Assembly: GCF_046736045.1 (NCBI RefSeq)
Contig: NZ_CP177134.1
Coordinates: forward strand, 930,001-994,000
Direction: 5' to 3'
Length of the DNA: 64,000 nucleotides
DNA from: Leptospira_A sp046736045
Lineage (GTDB): Bacteria; Spirochaetota; Leptospiria; Leptospirales; Leptospiraceae
The translations under genes were made by a program, and so were the position numbers. The notes under the pieces are model-generated. The model was given only the letters and a program-made list of their open reading frames with translations, ran no database searches and had not been told where the DNA came from. Every line of letters begins with the position of its first letter. Positions within the stretch are counted from its first letter, which is position 1. Below, piece by piece: positions 8,437 through 17,206 of this stretch.

Positions 8437-10398
8437 CTATTGTAAATCGGCAATATTCTTAAAATATTCCAAAGATTCCGGATTGGCAAGTGCACTTGTG
8501 TTTTTAACAATTTCCCCTTGAACGGTTTGTCTGACTGCGATCTCCACTTTTTTGCCATTGACTGTATAAGGGATGTCCTTTACTTCCAAAATCAAAGCCG
8601 GTACATGACGAGGTGAAGTTTGCGAACGAATTGCATCCTTCAATCTGGATTTTAATCCGTCTTCCAGTTTTCCTGCCTCTTTCATTTTCAGAAAAAGTAC
8701 AATCCGTACATCTTCTTTGTATTCCTGGCCGATGATAACGGAGTCTTGTACTTCTGCAAAAGTTTCCACTACCGAATAAATATCCGCTGTTCCGATTCGC
8801 ACTCCTCCCGGATTTAAGGTGGCATCCGATCTTCCGTAAATGATCATACCTTTGTTTTGCGTTAACTCTGCAAAATCTCCATGACACCAGATGTTTTCGA
8901 ATCGGGAAAAATAAGCGGATCTGTATTTGGAACCATCCTTATCATTCCAAAAGAACAAAGGCATGGAAGGAAAAGGTGATTTGCAAACCAGTTCTCCTTT
9001 TTCTTTTTCCAACGCATTTCCATCTTCATTGAAAACTCTCACATCCATACCAAGTCCTCTGGATTGGATCTCTCCTTCAAACACAGGAAGATCCGGATTT
9101 CCCAGCGCAAAACAGCCGTTTAGGTCTGTTCCACCGGAGATAGAGGCAAGTTGTACATCTTTTTTGATTTTGGAATATACATAACGAAATCCGGAAGAAT
9201 ATAAAGGACTGCCGGTAGAAAGAATGGTTCGCAGTTTCATTAATGGAAACTCAAGAACAGGCTCCGCTCCGTCCTGTTCCATAACGGAAAGATATTTGGC
9301 ACTCGTTCCGAAAACCTGAATGCCTTCTTCTTCTGCGAAACGCCAAAGAGTTTTCCAATCAGGATGAAACGGGTTGCCATCATACTGGCATAAGGTGGCA
9401 CCGAGTGCAAGTGCGGATTGCGACCAATTCCACATCATCCAACCGCAGGTTGTGTAATAAAATAATTTTTCTCCCGCATGCAAATCGGCATGAAGCGCTA
9501 GTTCTTTCGTATGATTGAGCAAAACTCCCGCACCTTGCACGATACATTTTGGAAGGCCGGTTGTACCGGATGAAAACATGATATAAACCGGATCTTGGAA
9601 AGATATGGATTCGTATTTCAATCGTGAGATATGATCTGCAGGCAGATCTTCGTAACGGATCGGATGAGAGATTCCATCTAACATAAAATCGTCGCCCGTA
9701 AATGAAAAGACGATTGTAGCTTTGTAATTTTTGTTTTCCGATGCGGAACTCAAACGTTCGGAAACTTCTTTCACTTTATCCAATATGGAAATCTTTTTGC
9801 CCTTAAAAAAATATCCGTCTACTGTCAGTAATACTTTGGGTTCAATCTGTTCAAACCGGTCCAGAACACCTTTGGTTCCAAAATCCGGCGAAGCACTGGA
9901 CCAAACGGCTCCCAAGGATGCAGTGGCAAGCATCCCGATGGTGGAAACGGGGGAATTCGGAACCAAACCGCAAACCCGATCTCCTTTGGAAACGCCTAAA
10001 GTTCTCAGATAAGAAGCAAGTTTGGAAACTTCTATCTTTAACTCTGAATAGGTGAACGTTTCTTTCTTTCCGTCTTCACCTAAGTAGAGGATAGCGATAT
10101 CATTCGGTTTTCCCTTTTCCAAAAGATTTTCTGCAAAATTGAGCTCGGCTCCTAAAAACCATTTTGATTCCCAAAATCGAACCGATCGTTGCAAAACAGC
10201 AGCAGGTTCCTTGTGAAAAATAAGCCCGGACTCTTTCGCCCAATAAGACCAAAACTTTTCCAAGTTGGAAACCGACCAATCATGAAAAGATTCATAATCA
10301 GGGAGAGAGATGCCCTCTTCTTTTTCTATTTTGATTCTAAATCGTGTAAGTAAAGTTTCCGAACCGGAACCTGTCCAAAGTTTTTGGGATAAAGCCAT
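8437..10398 (-). CDS. acetoacetyl-CoA synthetase
   Basis: This is a 653-residue adenylate-forming ligase that converts acetoacetate, ATP and CoA to acetoacetyl-CoA in the cytosol. ATG 10398 gives the usual MALSQKLWTGSGSETLLTRF-like opening of the family; a TTG at 10434 would add 12 residues. Visible motifs are the P-loop FSSGTTGLPKC, the FGTSAKYL block, the GGTDLNG nucleotide motif, GRSDATLNPGGVRIG and the catalytic lysine loop PYTVNGKKVE. Full length matches the acetoacetyl-CoA synthetase branch rather than acetyl-CoA synthetase. It suggests use of ketone bodies or of acetoacetate from amino-acid breakdown. It is divergent from the MBOAT gene. Confidence 0.9.
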   Translation of the reverse strand: MALSQKLWTGSGSETLLTRFRIKIEKEEGISLPDYESFHDWSVSNLEKFWSYWAKESGLIFHKEPAAVLQRSVRFWESKWFLGAELNFAENLLEKGKPNDIAILYLGEDGKKETFTYSELKIEVSKLASYLRTLGVSKGDRVCGLVPNSPVSTIGMLATASLGAVWSSASPDFGTKGVLDRFEQIEPKVLLTVDGYFFKGKKISILDKVKEVSERLSSASENKNYKATIVFSFTGDDFMLDGISHPIRYEDLPADHISRLKYESISFQDPVYIMFSSGTTGLPKCIVQGAGVLLNHTKELALHADLHAGEKLFYYTTCGWMMWNWSQSALALGATLCQYDGNPFHPDWKTLWRFAEEEGIQVFGTSAKYLSVMEQDGAEPVLEFPLMKLRTILSTGSPLYSSGFRYVYSKIKKDVQLASISGGTDLNGCFALGNPDLPVFEGEIQSRGLGMDVRVFNEDGNALEKEKGELVCKSPFPSMPLFFWNDKDGSKYRSAYFSRFENIWCHGDFAELTQNKGMIIYGRSDATLNPGGVRIGTADIYSVVETFAEVQDSVIIGQEYKEDVRIVLFLKMKEAGKLEDGLKSRLKDAIRSQTSPRHVPALILEVKDIPYTVNGKKVEIAVRQTVQGEIVKNTSALANPESLEYFKNIADLQ

Positions 10399-10489
10399 GG
10401 TATGCAAAATTGTGAAATTGTGATTTAGAAGCAAGTCTCTTTGTATAAAAGAAGTGGCACAAATTTCTTTCCGGTGAATCTTGGAGCTT

Positions 10490-11860
10490 ATGTTATTTAA
10501 CTCTTTGGACTACCTGATATTTTTTATTTCCTGTTACATTATCTATTGGTTGTCCCCGAGAAATTTCCGCAAATACATATTGATTCTATTTTCATTGGTA
10601 TTTTACGCCTACTGGAGTAAGGCATTTTTATTTCATTTTTTTGCATTTATCGTCCTCACTCATTTTGCGGTAATCGGAATTCTCAAAACGAAAAAGAAAA
10701 TATTTCTGATTCTGGGAGTTGGGATTAATCTAGCGAACCTCATCTTTTTTAAGTACATTCTAACATACTTACAATACATCATCAAAGAAGAATCGGCTCA
10801 TTTTCCTTTTAGTGATTCAATCACTGCGATTGCTTTGCCGCTCGCCATCAGCTTCTATACATTCCAAATGATCGCATACATTATGGATGCCTGGAGAGGA
10901 AAATTCAACGAATCTCCTTTTTTAGACTTTGTATTGTTCATTTTATTTTTCCCCCAACTCATCGCGGGCCCGATTATGCGGCATGATGATTTTTACAACC
11001 AGATCGACAATGCAAAACTTAACTGGGATTATGTGCAAAGGGGATTTTACCATCTGATCTCCGGGATTATCAAAAAAGTTTTGATCGCAGACCAAATGGC
11101 GAAATTGATCAACCCGGTATGGAATGATCCTGCCGGATACGACGGTTTTTCCATTGTTCTTGCAGTTTTAGGATTTTCAGTGCAAGTGTTCTGCGATTTC
11201 TCAGGTTACACGGATTTTGCCCGGGGATCAGCATTTCTTCTGGGATATGAAATTCCCGAAAACTTCAAAGCACCGTATTTTTCCGTTAGCTTTTCAGAAC
11301 TCTGGACAAGATGGCACATCACACTTTCCACATGGATCAGAGACTATTTATATATCCCGCTTGGAGGAAATAAAGTTTCCGAAACACGTTTTAAATTCAA
11401 TACGATACTTGTCATGTCGTTGGGCGGACTTTGGCATGGCAATACCTACACTTTTTTCTTTTGGGGGTTGCTTCATGGAATTTTGCTTGGCATTGAACGA
11501 TCGTTATTTGGGAAAGTGGATAGAAAAAATCTGAATTTACAAAAGAAAATTTTCGGATTCGTCATAGTAACGATATTTTGGCTGATCGGTGCTTCCTTTT
11601 TCCGTGCGGAAAATTTTGAAAAATTGATCTTATTATGGAGCAACTCTCTCAATCTGAAAGGAAATATCATTTATAAACCGGATTTTTGGATTTTGGTATT
11701 TGCCTGTTACTCCGTTCAATTTATAGAATTCAAAAATTATTTTTCACCTAAATTCGAAAACCTTGGAAAATGGCTCGTGCCGGTTTTGAGCATCATCGTT
11801 TATTTCGCGTTAGTCAAAATAGAAACCCAGGTAGAAACGTTTATCTATTTTCAATTTTAA
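10490..11860 (+). CDS. MBOAT-family membrane O-acyltransferase (AlgI-like)
   Basis: This 456-residue polytopic membrane protein is of the MBOAT family. ATG 10490 is chosen because GGAG lies 4 bases upstream; a TTG at 10481 is the alternative. Family blocks are visible: SFYTFQMIAYIMDAWRG, LFFPQLIAGPIMRHDDF, FCDFSGYTDFARG, ELWTRWHITLSTWIRDYLY and the catalytic histidine region GGLWHGNTYTFFFWGLLHG. AlgI-like members move acyl groups across the inner membrane for O-acetylation of exported polysaccharide. The gene just downstream encodes an SGNH-like partner, 15 bases on, which supports this role. Confidence 0.9.
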   Translation: MLFNSLDYLIFFISCYIIYWLSPRNFRKYILILFSLVFYAYWSKAFLFHFFAFIVLTHFAVIGILKTKKKIFLILGVGINLANLIFFKYILTYLQYIIKEESAHFPFSDSITAIALPLAISFYTFQMIAYIMDAWRGKFNESPFLDFVLFILFFPQLIAGPIMRHDDFYNQIDNAKLNWDYVQRGFYHLISGIIKKVLIADQMAKLINPVWNDPAGYDGFSIVLAVLGFSVQVFCDFSGYTDFARGSAFLLGYEIPENFKAPYFSVSFSELWTRWHITLSTWIRDYLYIPLGGNKVSETRFKFNTILVMSLGGLWHGNTYTFFFWGLLHGILLGIERSLFGKVDRKNLNLQKKIFGFVIVTIFWLIGASFFRAENFEKLILLWSNSLNLKGNIIYKPDFWILVFACYSVQFIEFKNYFSPKFENLGKWLVPVLSIIVYFALVKIETQVETFIYFQF

Positions 11861-11875
11861 ATATAAGAAATCATT

Positions 11876-12964
11876 ATGAAAAAAATATACTATTATCCAT
11901 TATTCATCTTCCTCATTGTTTTTTTAGCTGATAAGATCGTCTGTATTCCTTCCTTATTGGAAAGCGGAAGAAGGCATTATAAAGCAGGACAAAACGTACT
12001 TTTGGGAATCAATCCGGTTTGGAATGCAGACAAAATAAAACAATCAAACGGGACCACCACCATATCCATGTTTGGTTCTTCAAGATCCTACTTATTTCAT
12101 GAATGGAAAGATATCCCGCTTAAAGAAAATTATTTTTCCAAACCTTTTGCAATCGAAACAAGGTCCATCGTAAAAGCTTCCGATTTTTTACTCAATTATC
12201 TGTTGATTCGTTCCATGGAAAAAACGGATTATAAACCGAACTTAGTTGTGCTTGAATTTTCAGAAGAGATCCTCAATGAAAAAAGTCCGTTTACTTTCAA
12301 AAGCAAATCGGAAGAGTTGATTTTAAATTCGGAAGAACTCATATCCATCCTTCCATATTTGGAAGGAGAAGGCAGAAGAAATGTGATCTTTAAAATTCTT
12401 TTTCCTTCGTATAACTACCGTTTCCAACCGCTACTCGCCGTTTCCAATCTGATCAAAGGCAAAAAAATCGAAGAAGAAACCCTCTTTGTAGAAATGATCG
12501 CGCTGATGAATGAAAAACAACCGTTTGATCCCAAAAATGTCGGGTTTCCGTTGAATTCTTTTCCGAAAGGCGACTACCAGGGGAGGATCATAGACTACAC
12601 AAACCAACTGATCAAAAACGATATTCTCAGAAATTACAAATACTCTCCCAATGAAGAAGGAGTGTTTCATGCCATCATCGATTATTTAGAGAAAAACAAT
12701 ATACCAACTGTTATCTGGGAACCGGAAGTGCATCCTTATTATCTGGAAAAAAGAAAACAGATTACAGGAGGAAACCATTTCCAAGAGCTGAAAGGAAAAT
12801 ACATTTCAGAAACTTCCAAAAATATACGAACTCTTTCTTTTGTTCAAGATCCTTTGCAATGCGATGTGTTTGTGGACGCGAGCCATATTTCCCCCGTATG
12901 CATTCCGGAGATGTCCGATCGGATTTTTTCCGTGGCTAAAACCATTCCTAATTTTAAAAATTAA
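11876..12964 (+). CDS. SGNH/AlgX-like acyltransferase partner (DUF1574-like)
   Basis: This 362-residue protein has one N-terminal membrane anchor (residues 5-23), so the rest probably lies in the periplasm. It shows SGNH-type blocks: MFGSSRSY around Ser68-Ser69 and a C-terminal DASH motif (Asp334, His337), the usual Asp-x-x-His pair. Such proteins, including AlgJ/AlgX and the leptospiral DUF1574 family, take the acyl group delivered by an MBOAT partner and place it on a sugar polymer. It follows the MBOAT gene by 15 bases. The family name is from memory; the polymer is unknown. Confidence 0.72.
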   Translation: MKKIYYYPLFIFLIVFLADKIVCIPSLLESGRRHYKAGQNVLLGINPVWNADKIKQSNGTTTISMFGSSRSYLFHEWKDIPLKENYFSKPFAIETRSIVKASDFLLNYLLIRSMEKTDYKPNLVVLEFSEEILNEKSPFTFKSKSEELILNSEELISILPYLEGEGRRNVIFKILFPSYNYRFQPLLAVSNLIKGKKIEEETLFVEMIALMNEKQPFDPKNVGFPLNSFPKGDYQGRIIDYTNQLIKNDILRNYKYSPNEEGVFHAIIDYLEKNNIPTVIWEPEVHPYYLEKRKQITGGNHFQELKGKYISETSKNIRTLSFVQDPLQCDVFVDASHISPVCIPEMSDRIFSVAKTIPNFKN

Positions 12965-12992
12965 AGAAAGGTACTTTTAAGTTTTATCTTAC

Positions 12993-13059
12993 GATCAACA
13001 CCACCTTGTAGCAAAAGTCCAAAGAAGACTCCTGCTACTGTTGTGAAGGTGGTTTGATC
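12993..13059. terminator. long nested stem-loop between convergent genes
   Basis: Four helices nest in 67 bases: GATCAA 12993-12998 with TTGATC 13054-13059, CCACCTT 13001-13007 with AAGGTGG 13046-13052, GTAGC 13008-13012 with GCTAC 13034-13038, and AGTC 13016-13019 with GACT 13027-13030. A 7-base bulge (13039-13045) interrupts one side. Its place between two converging genes suggests a bidirectional terminator, but no clear T-tract is present. Confidence 0.45.
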
Positions 13060-13099
13060 CAAAAGCAAATATTTTGACTCTTTAAGTTCTATCTATCGC

Positions 13100-13909
13100 T
13101 TATTTGAAATTTTCTGCGAAGAAAGATTTCATACTTTCAAAAGAAGAATAGTCCGCTTTTGCGTTGTAAGCAATTCCTGGAATTCCGTGTTTTTCGGAAT
13201 TGGGTCTTGTGAATCCGTGAACTGCACCTGGATGAGATACAAACGTAAATGGAACTTTAGCATCTGTTAAACTTTTCGTAAAACCGTCCACTACTTCTTT
13301 AGAAATGAAAGGGTCATCACCACCGTGATGTACTAAAATTTTGGATTTGATCGGCTTGGATCCTTTTCCTAAATTCGGACGAGGCAACATTCCATGAAAA
13401 GAAACCACTCCGCCTTTTAAGTTGGCGCCGTCAAAAGCAAGTTCCAAAACTCCTTTTCCTCCGAAACAATAACCGATCGCACCGATTTGGTTGGGATCAA
13501 CATTCGGATCAGCTTTCAAAACTTCCAAAGCTTTGTAAATTTTTTTCAGGAATACTTTCGGATCTCTATTGGCAGCAGAAAGTTTTCCAGCTTCATTATG
13601 ATCTTCAGTAGTAACGCCTTTTCCGTAAACATCCATTGCGAATGCAACATAACCCAAATCAGCAAGTTGTTTCGCTCTTTGTTTTGTATAATCCGACAAT
13701 CCCCACCACTCATGGATCACTAAAATTCCGGGACGTTTTCCGGTAATGGATTTGTCCGTTGCAAGAAATCCTTCATAAGTTTTCCCATCTAACTTGTATT
13801 CGACGGCCTTCAATTCTACGGATGCCTTTACTGGCTGCTCCGAAGAAGGAGTTGTGGAACAATACCCGATTGTCACCAGGCATAAAGTAAATAAAATTCG
13901 TTTAAACAT
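13100..13909 (-). CDS. dienelactone hydrolase family lipoprotein
   Basis: This is a 269-residue alpha/beta hydrolase of the dienelactone hydrolase family. ATG 13909 is chosen because GGAGG lies upstream and the protein then begins with a signal peptide ending in TIGYC (lipid-attachment Cys17). The catalytic triad is visible as Cys148 in IGYCFGG, Asp199 in HHGGDDPF and His231 in GAVHGF; HEWWG is also conserved. Export as a lipoprotein is less common for this family and suggests an envelope substrate. It is convergent with the SGNH-like gene. The substrate is unknown. Confidence 0.85.
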   Translation of the reverse strand: MFKRILFTLCLVTIGYCSTTPSSEQPVKASVELKAVEYKLDGKTYEGFLATDKSITGKRPGILVIHEWWGLSDYTKQRAKQLADLGYVAFAMDVYGKGVTTEDHNEAGKLSAANRDPKVFLKKIYKALEVLKADPNVDPNQIGAIGYCFGGKGVLELAFDGANLKGGVVSFHGMLPRPNLGKGSKPIKSKILVHHGGDDPFISKEVVDGFTKSLTDAKVPFTFVSHPGAVHGFTRPNSEKHGIPGIAYNAKADYSSFESMKSFFAENFK

Positions 13910-14085
13910 AAATCCTCCGAAAACTCGAATTATCCCCATGAAATTCGAGTCTTAACAATTTATCCAACTTCCCGATTCTTTTTCTATCAGTATTTTTATC
14001 GAAACCCCATCATTTCAAGATTTTTGAACTATTGAAATTTAGAGGGAAAATTTCCCAGACCGGAATGGAAAACGAGGAAACTCGA

Positions 14086-14105
14086 GGTATACCAATCGGT
14101 CTACC
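14086..14105 (+). promoter_or_regulatory. candidate operator upstream of acyl-CoA dehydrogenase
   Basis: GGTATACC (14086-14093) and GGTCTACC (14098-14105) form a 20-bp inverted repeat with seven of eight positions matched and a 4-base centre, about 100 bases before the acyl-CoA dehydrogenase start. The geometry suits a TetR-type fatty-acid regulator such as PsrA or FadR. No such gene is adjacent. Confidence 0.4.
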
Positions 14106-14201
14106 ATCTATTTTTCATTCAATAAACCGCTTTTCGGGAACAAAATTTTATCGCACAATCTTACAGCGAATGCTAATATTAGCGAGAACACCGAGGCATA
14201 T

Positions 14202-15923
14202 ATGATCAAGGGCAATTATTTCCAAACCAATCCGGATTTTAAAGAACACTTCCACGACCTTATTGACTGGAATGAAATCGTAAATATTTATGAACATGGA
14301 TTTGCTGACGCAAAAGAATACGAAAAAACAAAAAATCACCGGCTGGAAATGGCTCCAACTAACGTAGAAGAAGCGGTTGCATTCTACGAGGAAATCCTCA
14401 ATTCCTGCGGAGAGATTTCAGGAGAATATGTTTCCCAAGTAGCTCAGGATGTAGATCACGAAGGTTTGAAATATGCAAACGGAGTGGTGACTCATCCGCA
14501 AGCGATGGTAGATGTGATTCATAAATACCACGAGGCGGGACTCGGGCCTGCGGGATTTAAACGCAAATACGGCGGGCTTGGTGTTCCTAACGTAGTAAAG
14601 GCGATGATTGCAGAATTGATGTATCGTTCCGATAGTTCCATTACCATCGCAGTAGGGAGTATGGGACTCGCAAGTATATTGGAAAGATGTGCTACTGATG
14701 AGATGAAAGAAGAATGGATTCCAAAACTGATTTCCAATCATTATACTGTAACTATGGGACTCTCCGAACCGGACTTCGGATCCGATCTTCCGAACATAAC
14801 AACCAAAGCCGTTAAAAAAGGAGACGAATGGTTTCTAACAGGTACTAAACGGTTTCAAACCGTCGCCTGCGGATTGAACGGAGAACCGGGTATGACCCTC
14901 ACTTTGGCAAGAACCGGAGCGCAAGAAAGCGGAGCGCGCGGACTTTCGTTTTTTATAGTTGAAAATAAAGATTACGAAGTTTCCGGAATTGAAAAAAAAT
15001 TAGGCATCAAAGCATCCGCCACCTGTGAAGTAGTATTTGAAAATAGCAAGGGTTATCTGGTAGGAAAGGAAGGGTTCGGTCTTGTCAAATACGTTATGGG
15101 AATGTTAAACGGGGCAAGACTCAGCGTTTCTTCGCAAGGAACAGGCATCGCAACAACTGCTTATGAAGAAGCCAAAAAATATGCGGAAGAACGCATTCAG
15201 TTCCAAAAACCAATCAATACAATTCCCGCAGTTAAAAGAATGTTGGATCGGATGGAAAGGGAAATTGCAGGTATGCGTTGCCTCATGGTGGAAGCAGCCT
15301 ATTCCGTTGATAAGTATTATTGGACGGAAGACTTGAAAGATTTGGATCCGGCAAGTCCGAAAGCCAAAGATGCCAAGTTCTGGGAAAAAGTAGCAAACAC
15401 CCTCACTCCTATTTCAAAATATTATAATTCGGAGATGTGCAATGATTTGGTTTATGACGCCTTGCAAGTATTTGGTGGTGCAGGGTATACCGAAGACTAT
15501 GACCTCTCAAGACTTTATAGAGATGCCCGCATCACAAATATTTATGATGGGACCACTCAGATCCAAGTCAATGCTGCGATCGGAGGAATCACTTCCGGAA
15601 TGTCCCCTACCGGAATCTTTCGTCAATATCTGGATCAAAGATCAGAAGGCCTAAGTTTCGAAAAAAACCTCTCTGAAACAAGAAAGGTATTCGAAGAAAT
15701 CGTAGAGTCTTGGAAAAAAATCACAGACACTACGATTCGCGAAAAATTCGCTTTCGAAGTTGTGGAATCTAGCGCCCGCTTGGTGGTAGGAATTTTGATG
15801 GAAAGAGCCAAATCAAAGTCGAAAACCAGAAAGGATCTGAGAAAAATCTGGTGTCAGGGATTTCATGCGGACTCTTTGGCAATCGTAACTGGAAATTTGA
15901 TTCGAATTCAAAACGCAGTTTAA
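14202..15923 (+). CDS. acyl-CoA dehydrogenase
   Basis: This 573-residue flavoprotein should oxidise acyl-CoA to trans-2-enoyl-CoA in beta-oxidation. A GAGG site precedes ATG 14202. The family signature TMGLSEPDFGSDLPNITTKA, the FAD-contact block FQKPINTIPAVKRML, the VFGGAGYTEDYDLSRLYRDARI block and a C-terminal extension of about 120 residues place it in the long, dmdC/FadE5-like branch. At the position where most members have the catalytic glutamate (YEGT) this protein has Asp449 in IYDGTTQIQ. A near-palindromic operator lies upstream and a strong terminator follows. It is alone in its transcript. Confidence 0.88.
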   Translation: MIKGNYFQTNPDFKEHFHDLIDWNEIVNIYEHGFADAKEYEKTKNHRLEMAPTNVEEAVAFYEEILNSCGEISGEYVSQVAQDVDHEGLKYANGVVTHPQAMVDVIHKYHEAGLGPAGFKRKYGGLGVPNVVKAMIAELMYRSDSSITIAVGSMGLASILERCATDEMKEEWIPKLISNHYTVTMGLSEPDFGSDLPNITTKAVKKGDEWFLTGTKRFQTVACGLNGEPGMTLTLARTGAQESGARGLSFFIVENKDYEVSGIEKKLGIKASATCEVVFENSKGYLVGKEGFGLVKYVMGMLNGARLSVSSQGTGIATTAYEEAKKYAEERIQFQKPINTIPAVKRMLDRMEREIAGMRCLMVEAAYSVDKYYWTEDLKDLDPASPKAKDAKFWEKVANTLTPISKYYNSEMCNDLVYDALQVFGGAGYTEDYDLSRLYRDARITNIYDGTTQIQVNAAIGGITSGMSPTGIFRQYLDQRSEGLSFEKNLSETRKVFEEIVESWKKITDTTIREKFAFEVVESSARLVVGILMERAKSKSKTRKDLRKIWCQGFHADSLAIVTGNLIRIQNAV

Positions 15924-15931
15924 ATAATAAA

Positions 15932-15957
15932 AAACCAGAGGATAATTCCTCTGGTTT
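15932..15957. terminator. bidirectional terminator
   Basis: AAACCAGAGGA (15932-15942) and TCCTCTGGTTT (15947-15957) form a perfect 11-bp stem with a TAAT loop, flanked by A-runs before and T-rich sequence after. It sits between the convergent acyl-CoA dehydrogenase and desaturase genes and should stop both. Confidence 0.85.
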
Positions 15958-15992
15958 CCTTAAATGAAAATCTTTTACTGATCAATCGGCAA

Positions 15993-17159
15993 TTAAGCAG
16001 GAATCAATTCTTCCGAATTCGTATCTACCAGAAGGATTTGCGGTTCCGGCATCAATTGAATTTCTTTTACATCTCCCATTAGTTTTTTTGCGACCTTGTT
16101 CGGGAAAGAATAAACAAAGATACGTTTCCAAACGGATGCAAATTGTTTCACGAAACCACCTGTGTTATAATTTTGTCCGTATTTTTTACAAACCGCTTCG
16201 AGTCTGGGAGCGATCTCTTGATAACGTTTCGCAGGAACATCAGGATACATATGGTGTTCAATTTGATGACTGAGATGTCCGGTCATCAGATAAAAAAACT
16301 TGCTTCCGCTAATGTTAGATGATCCTTTCAATTGACGCAGATACCATTCCGCTTTTGTTTCATTTTTGATTTCTTCCGGAGTGAATGTCTCCGCATTTTC
16401 CGTGAAGTGCCCGCAGAAAATGATCGAATAAGTCCAAACATTTCGGATCATATTTGCCAACAGATTTCCAAGCAATACCTTCGGAAAATTAAACCCTGCA
16501 AGGATCGGGAAAAGAAGGTAATCTTTTACCAATTGAAGTTCGATCTTTTTAAAAAATACGTCTCTGTATTCTTTTAGGGATTTTTTCTTTCTCAATTTTT
16601 TCGGAGTTTCCATATATTCCACACGATATCCGTGAGCACCAACTCCCCATTGAAAGTGAAACATCAAAAATAAATTGGAAATGGTTTGTGTTAGGTGAAC
16701 CGGTTTCCATTTTTGGTCGTCAGTCAACCTTGTAAAATTATAACCGTAATCATGGTCTTTACCCAATACATTGGTAAATGTATGGTGCATATAATTATGA
16801 TAAAATTTCCATTGTTTCGAATCCGATACGATATCCCATTCAAAAGTACGGGAATTGAATCTGGGGTCGTTCATCCAATCGTATTGGCCGTGCATTACAT
16901 TATGACCGATCTCCATGTTATTCAGAATTTTGGAACCTGCCAGTAACAAAGTTCCGATTCCGAAAGTAATCGGTTCAAAACTGAAATGAATCAATCCCCT
17001 TCCTAAAATTTCCGTATAACGATATGCTTTATGAACCCGTTTGATATGATCGGCGTCTTCTTTGCCTACCTTCGCCATTACATCTTTTCTAATTTCTTCC
17101 AGTTCGGCACCGAAAGCCTCTGATTCTTCATGAGAGAGTTTTTTACTTATTGTTTTCAT
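15993..17159 (-). CDS. membrane fatty acid desaturase (DesB/DesA3-like)
   Basis: This 388-residue di-iron desaturase of the membrane has three histidine boxes: HNVMH at 86-90, HNYMHH at 121-126 and HLSHQIEHH at 295-303. Hydrophobic segments lie between them. It inserts a double bond in an acyl chain using oxygen and electrons from the reductase encoded 47 bases upstream. The pairing and order match the Pseudomonas desC-desB operon and mycobacterial DesA3 with its reductase, which desaturate acyl-CoA. Expression is probably controlled by the divergent TetR protein. Confidence 0.87.
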   Translation of the reverse strand: MKTISKKLSHEESEAFGAELEEIRKDVMAKVGKEDADHIKRVHKAYRYTEILGRGLIHFSFEPITFGIGTLLLAGSKILNNMEIGHNVMHGQYDWMNDPRFNSRTFEWDIVSDSKQWKFYHNYMHHTFTNVLGKDHDYGYNFTRLTDDQKWKPVHLTQTISNLFLMFHFQWGVGAHGYRVEYMETPKKLRKKKSLKEYRDVFFKKIELQLVKDYLLFPILAGFNFPKVLLGNLLANMIRNVWTYSIIFCGHFTENAETFTPEEIKNETKAEWYLRQLKGSSNISGSKFFYLMTGHLSHQIEHHMYPDVPAKRYQEIAPRLEAVCKKYGQNYNTGGFVKQFASVWKRIFVYSFPNKVAKKLMGDVKEIQLMPEPQILLVDTNSEELIPA

Positions 17160-17206
17160 ATTATTTACCTATTTTTCCTTAATTCTTGTTAGCTTGTAAT
17201 GATCTT

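Noticed and set aside
12993..13059. An integron attC site
   Set aside because: The bulged stem recalls attC, but the conserved RYYYAAC and GTTRRRY core sites are absent and no integrase or cassette array is seen.
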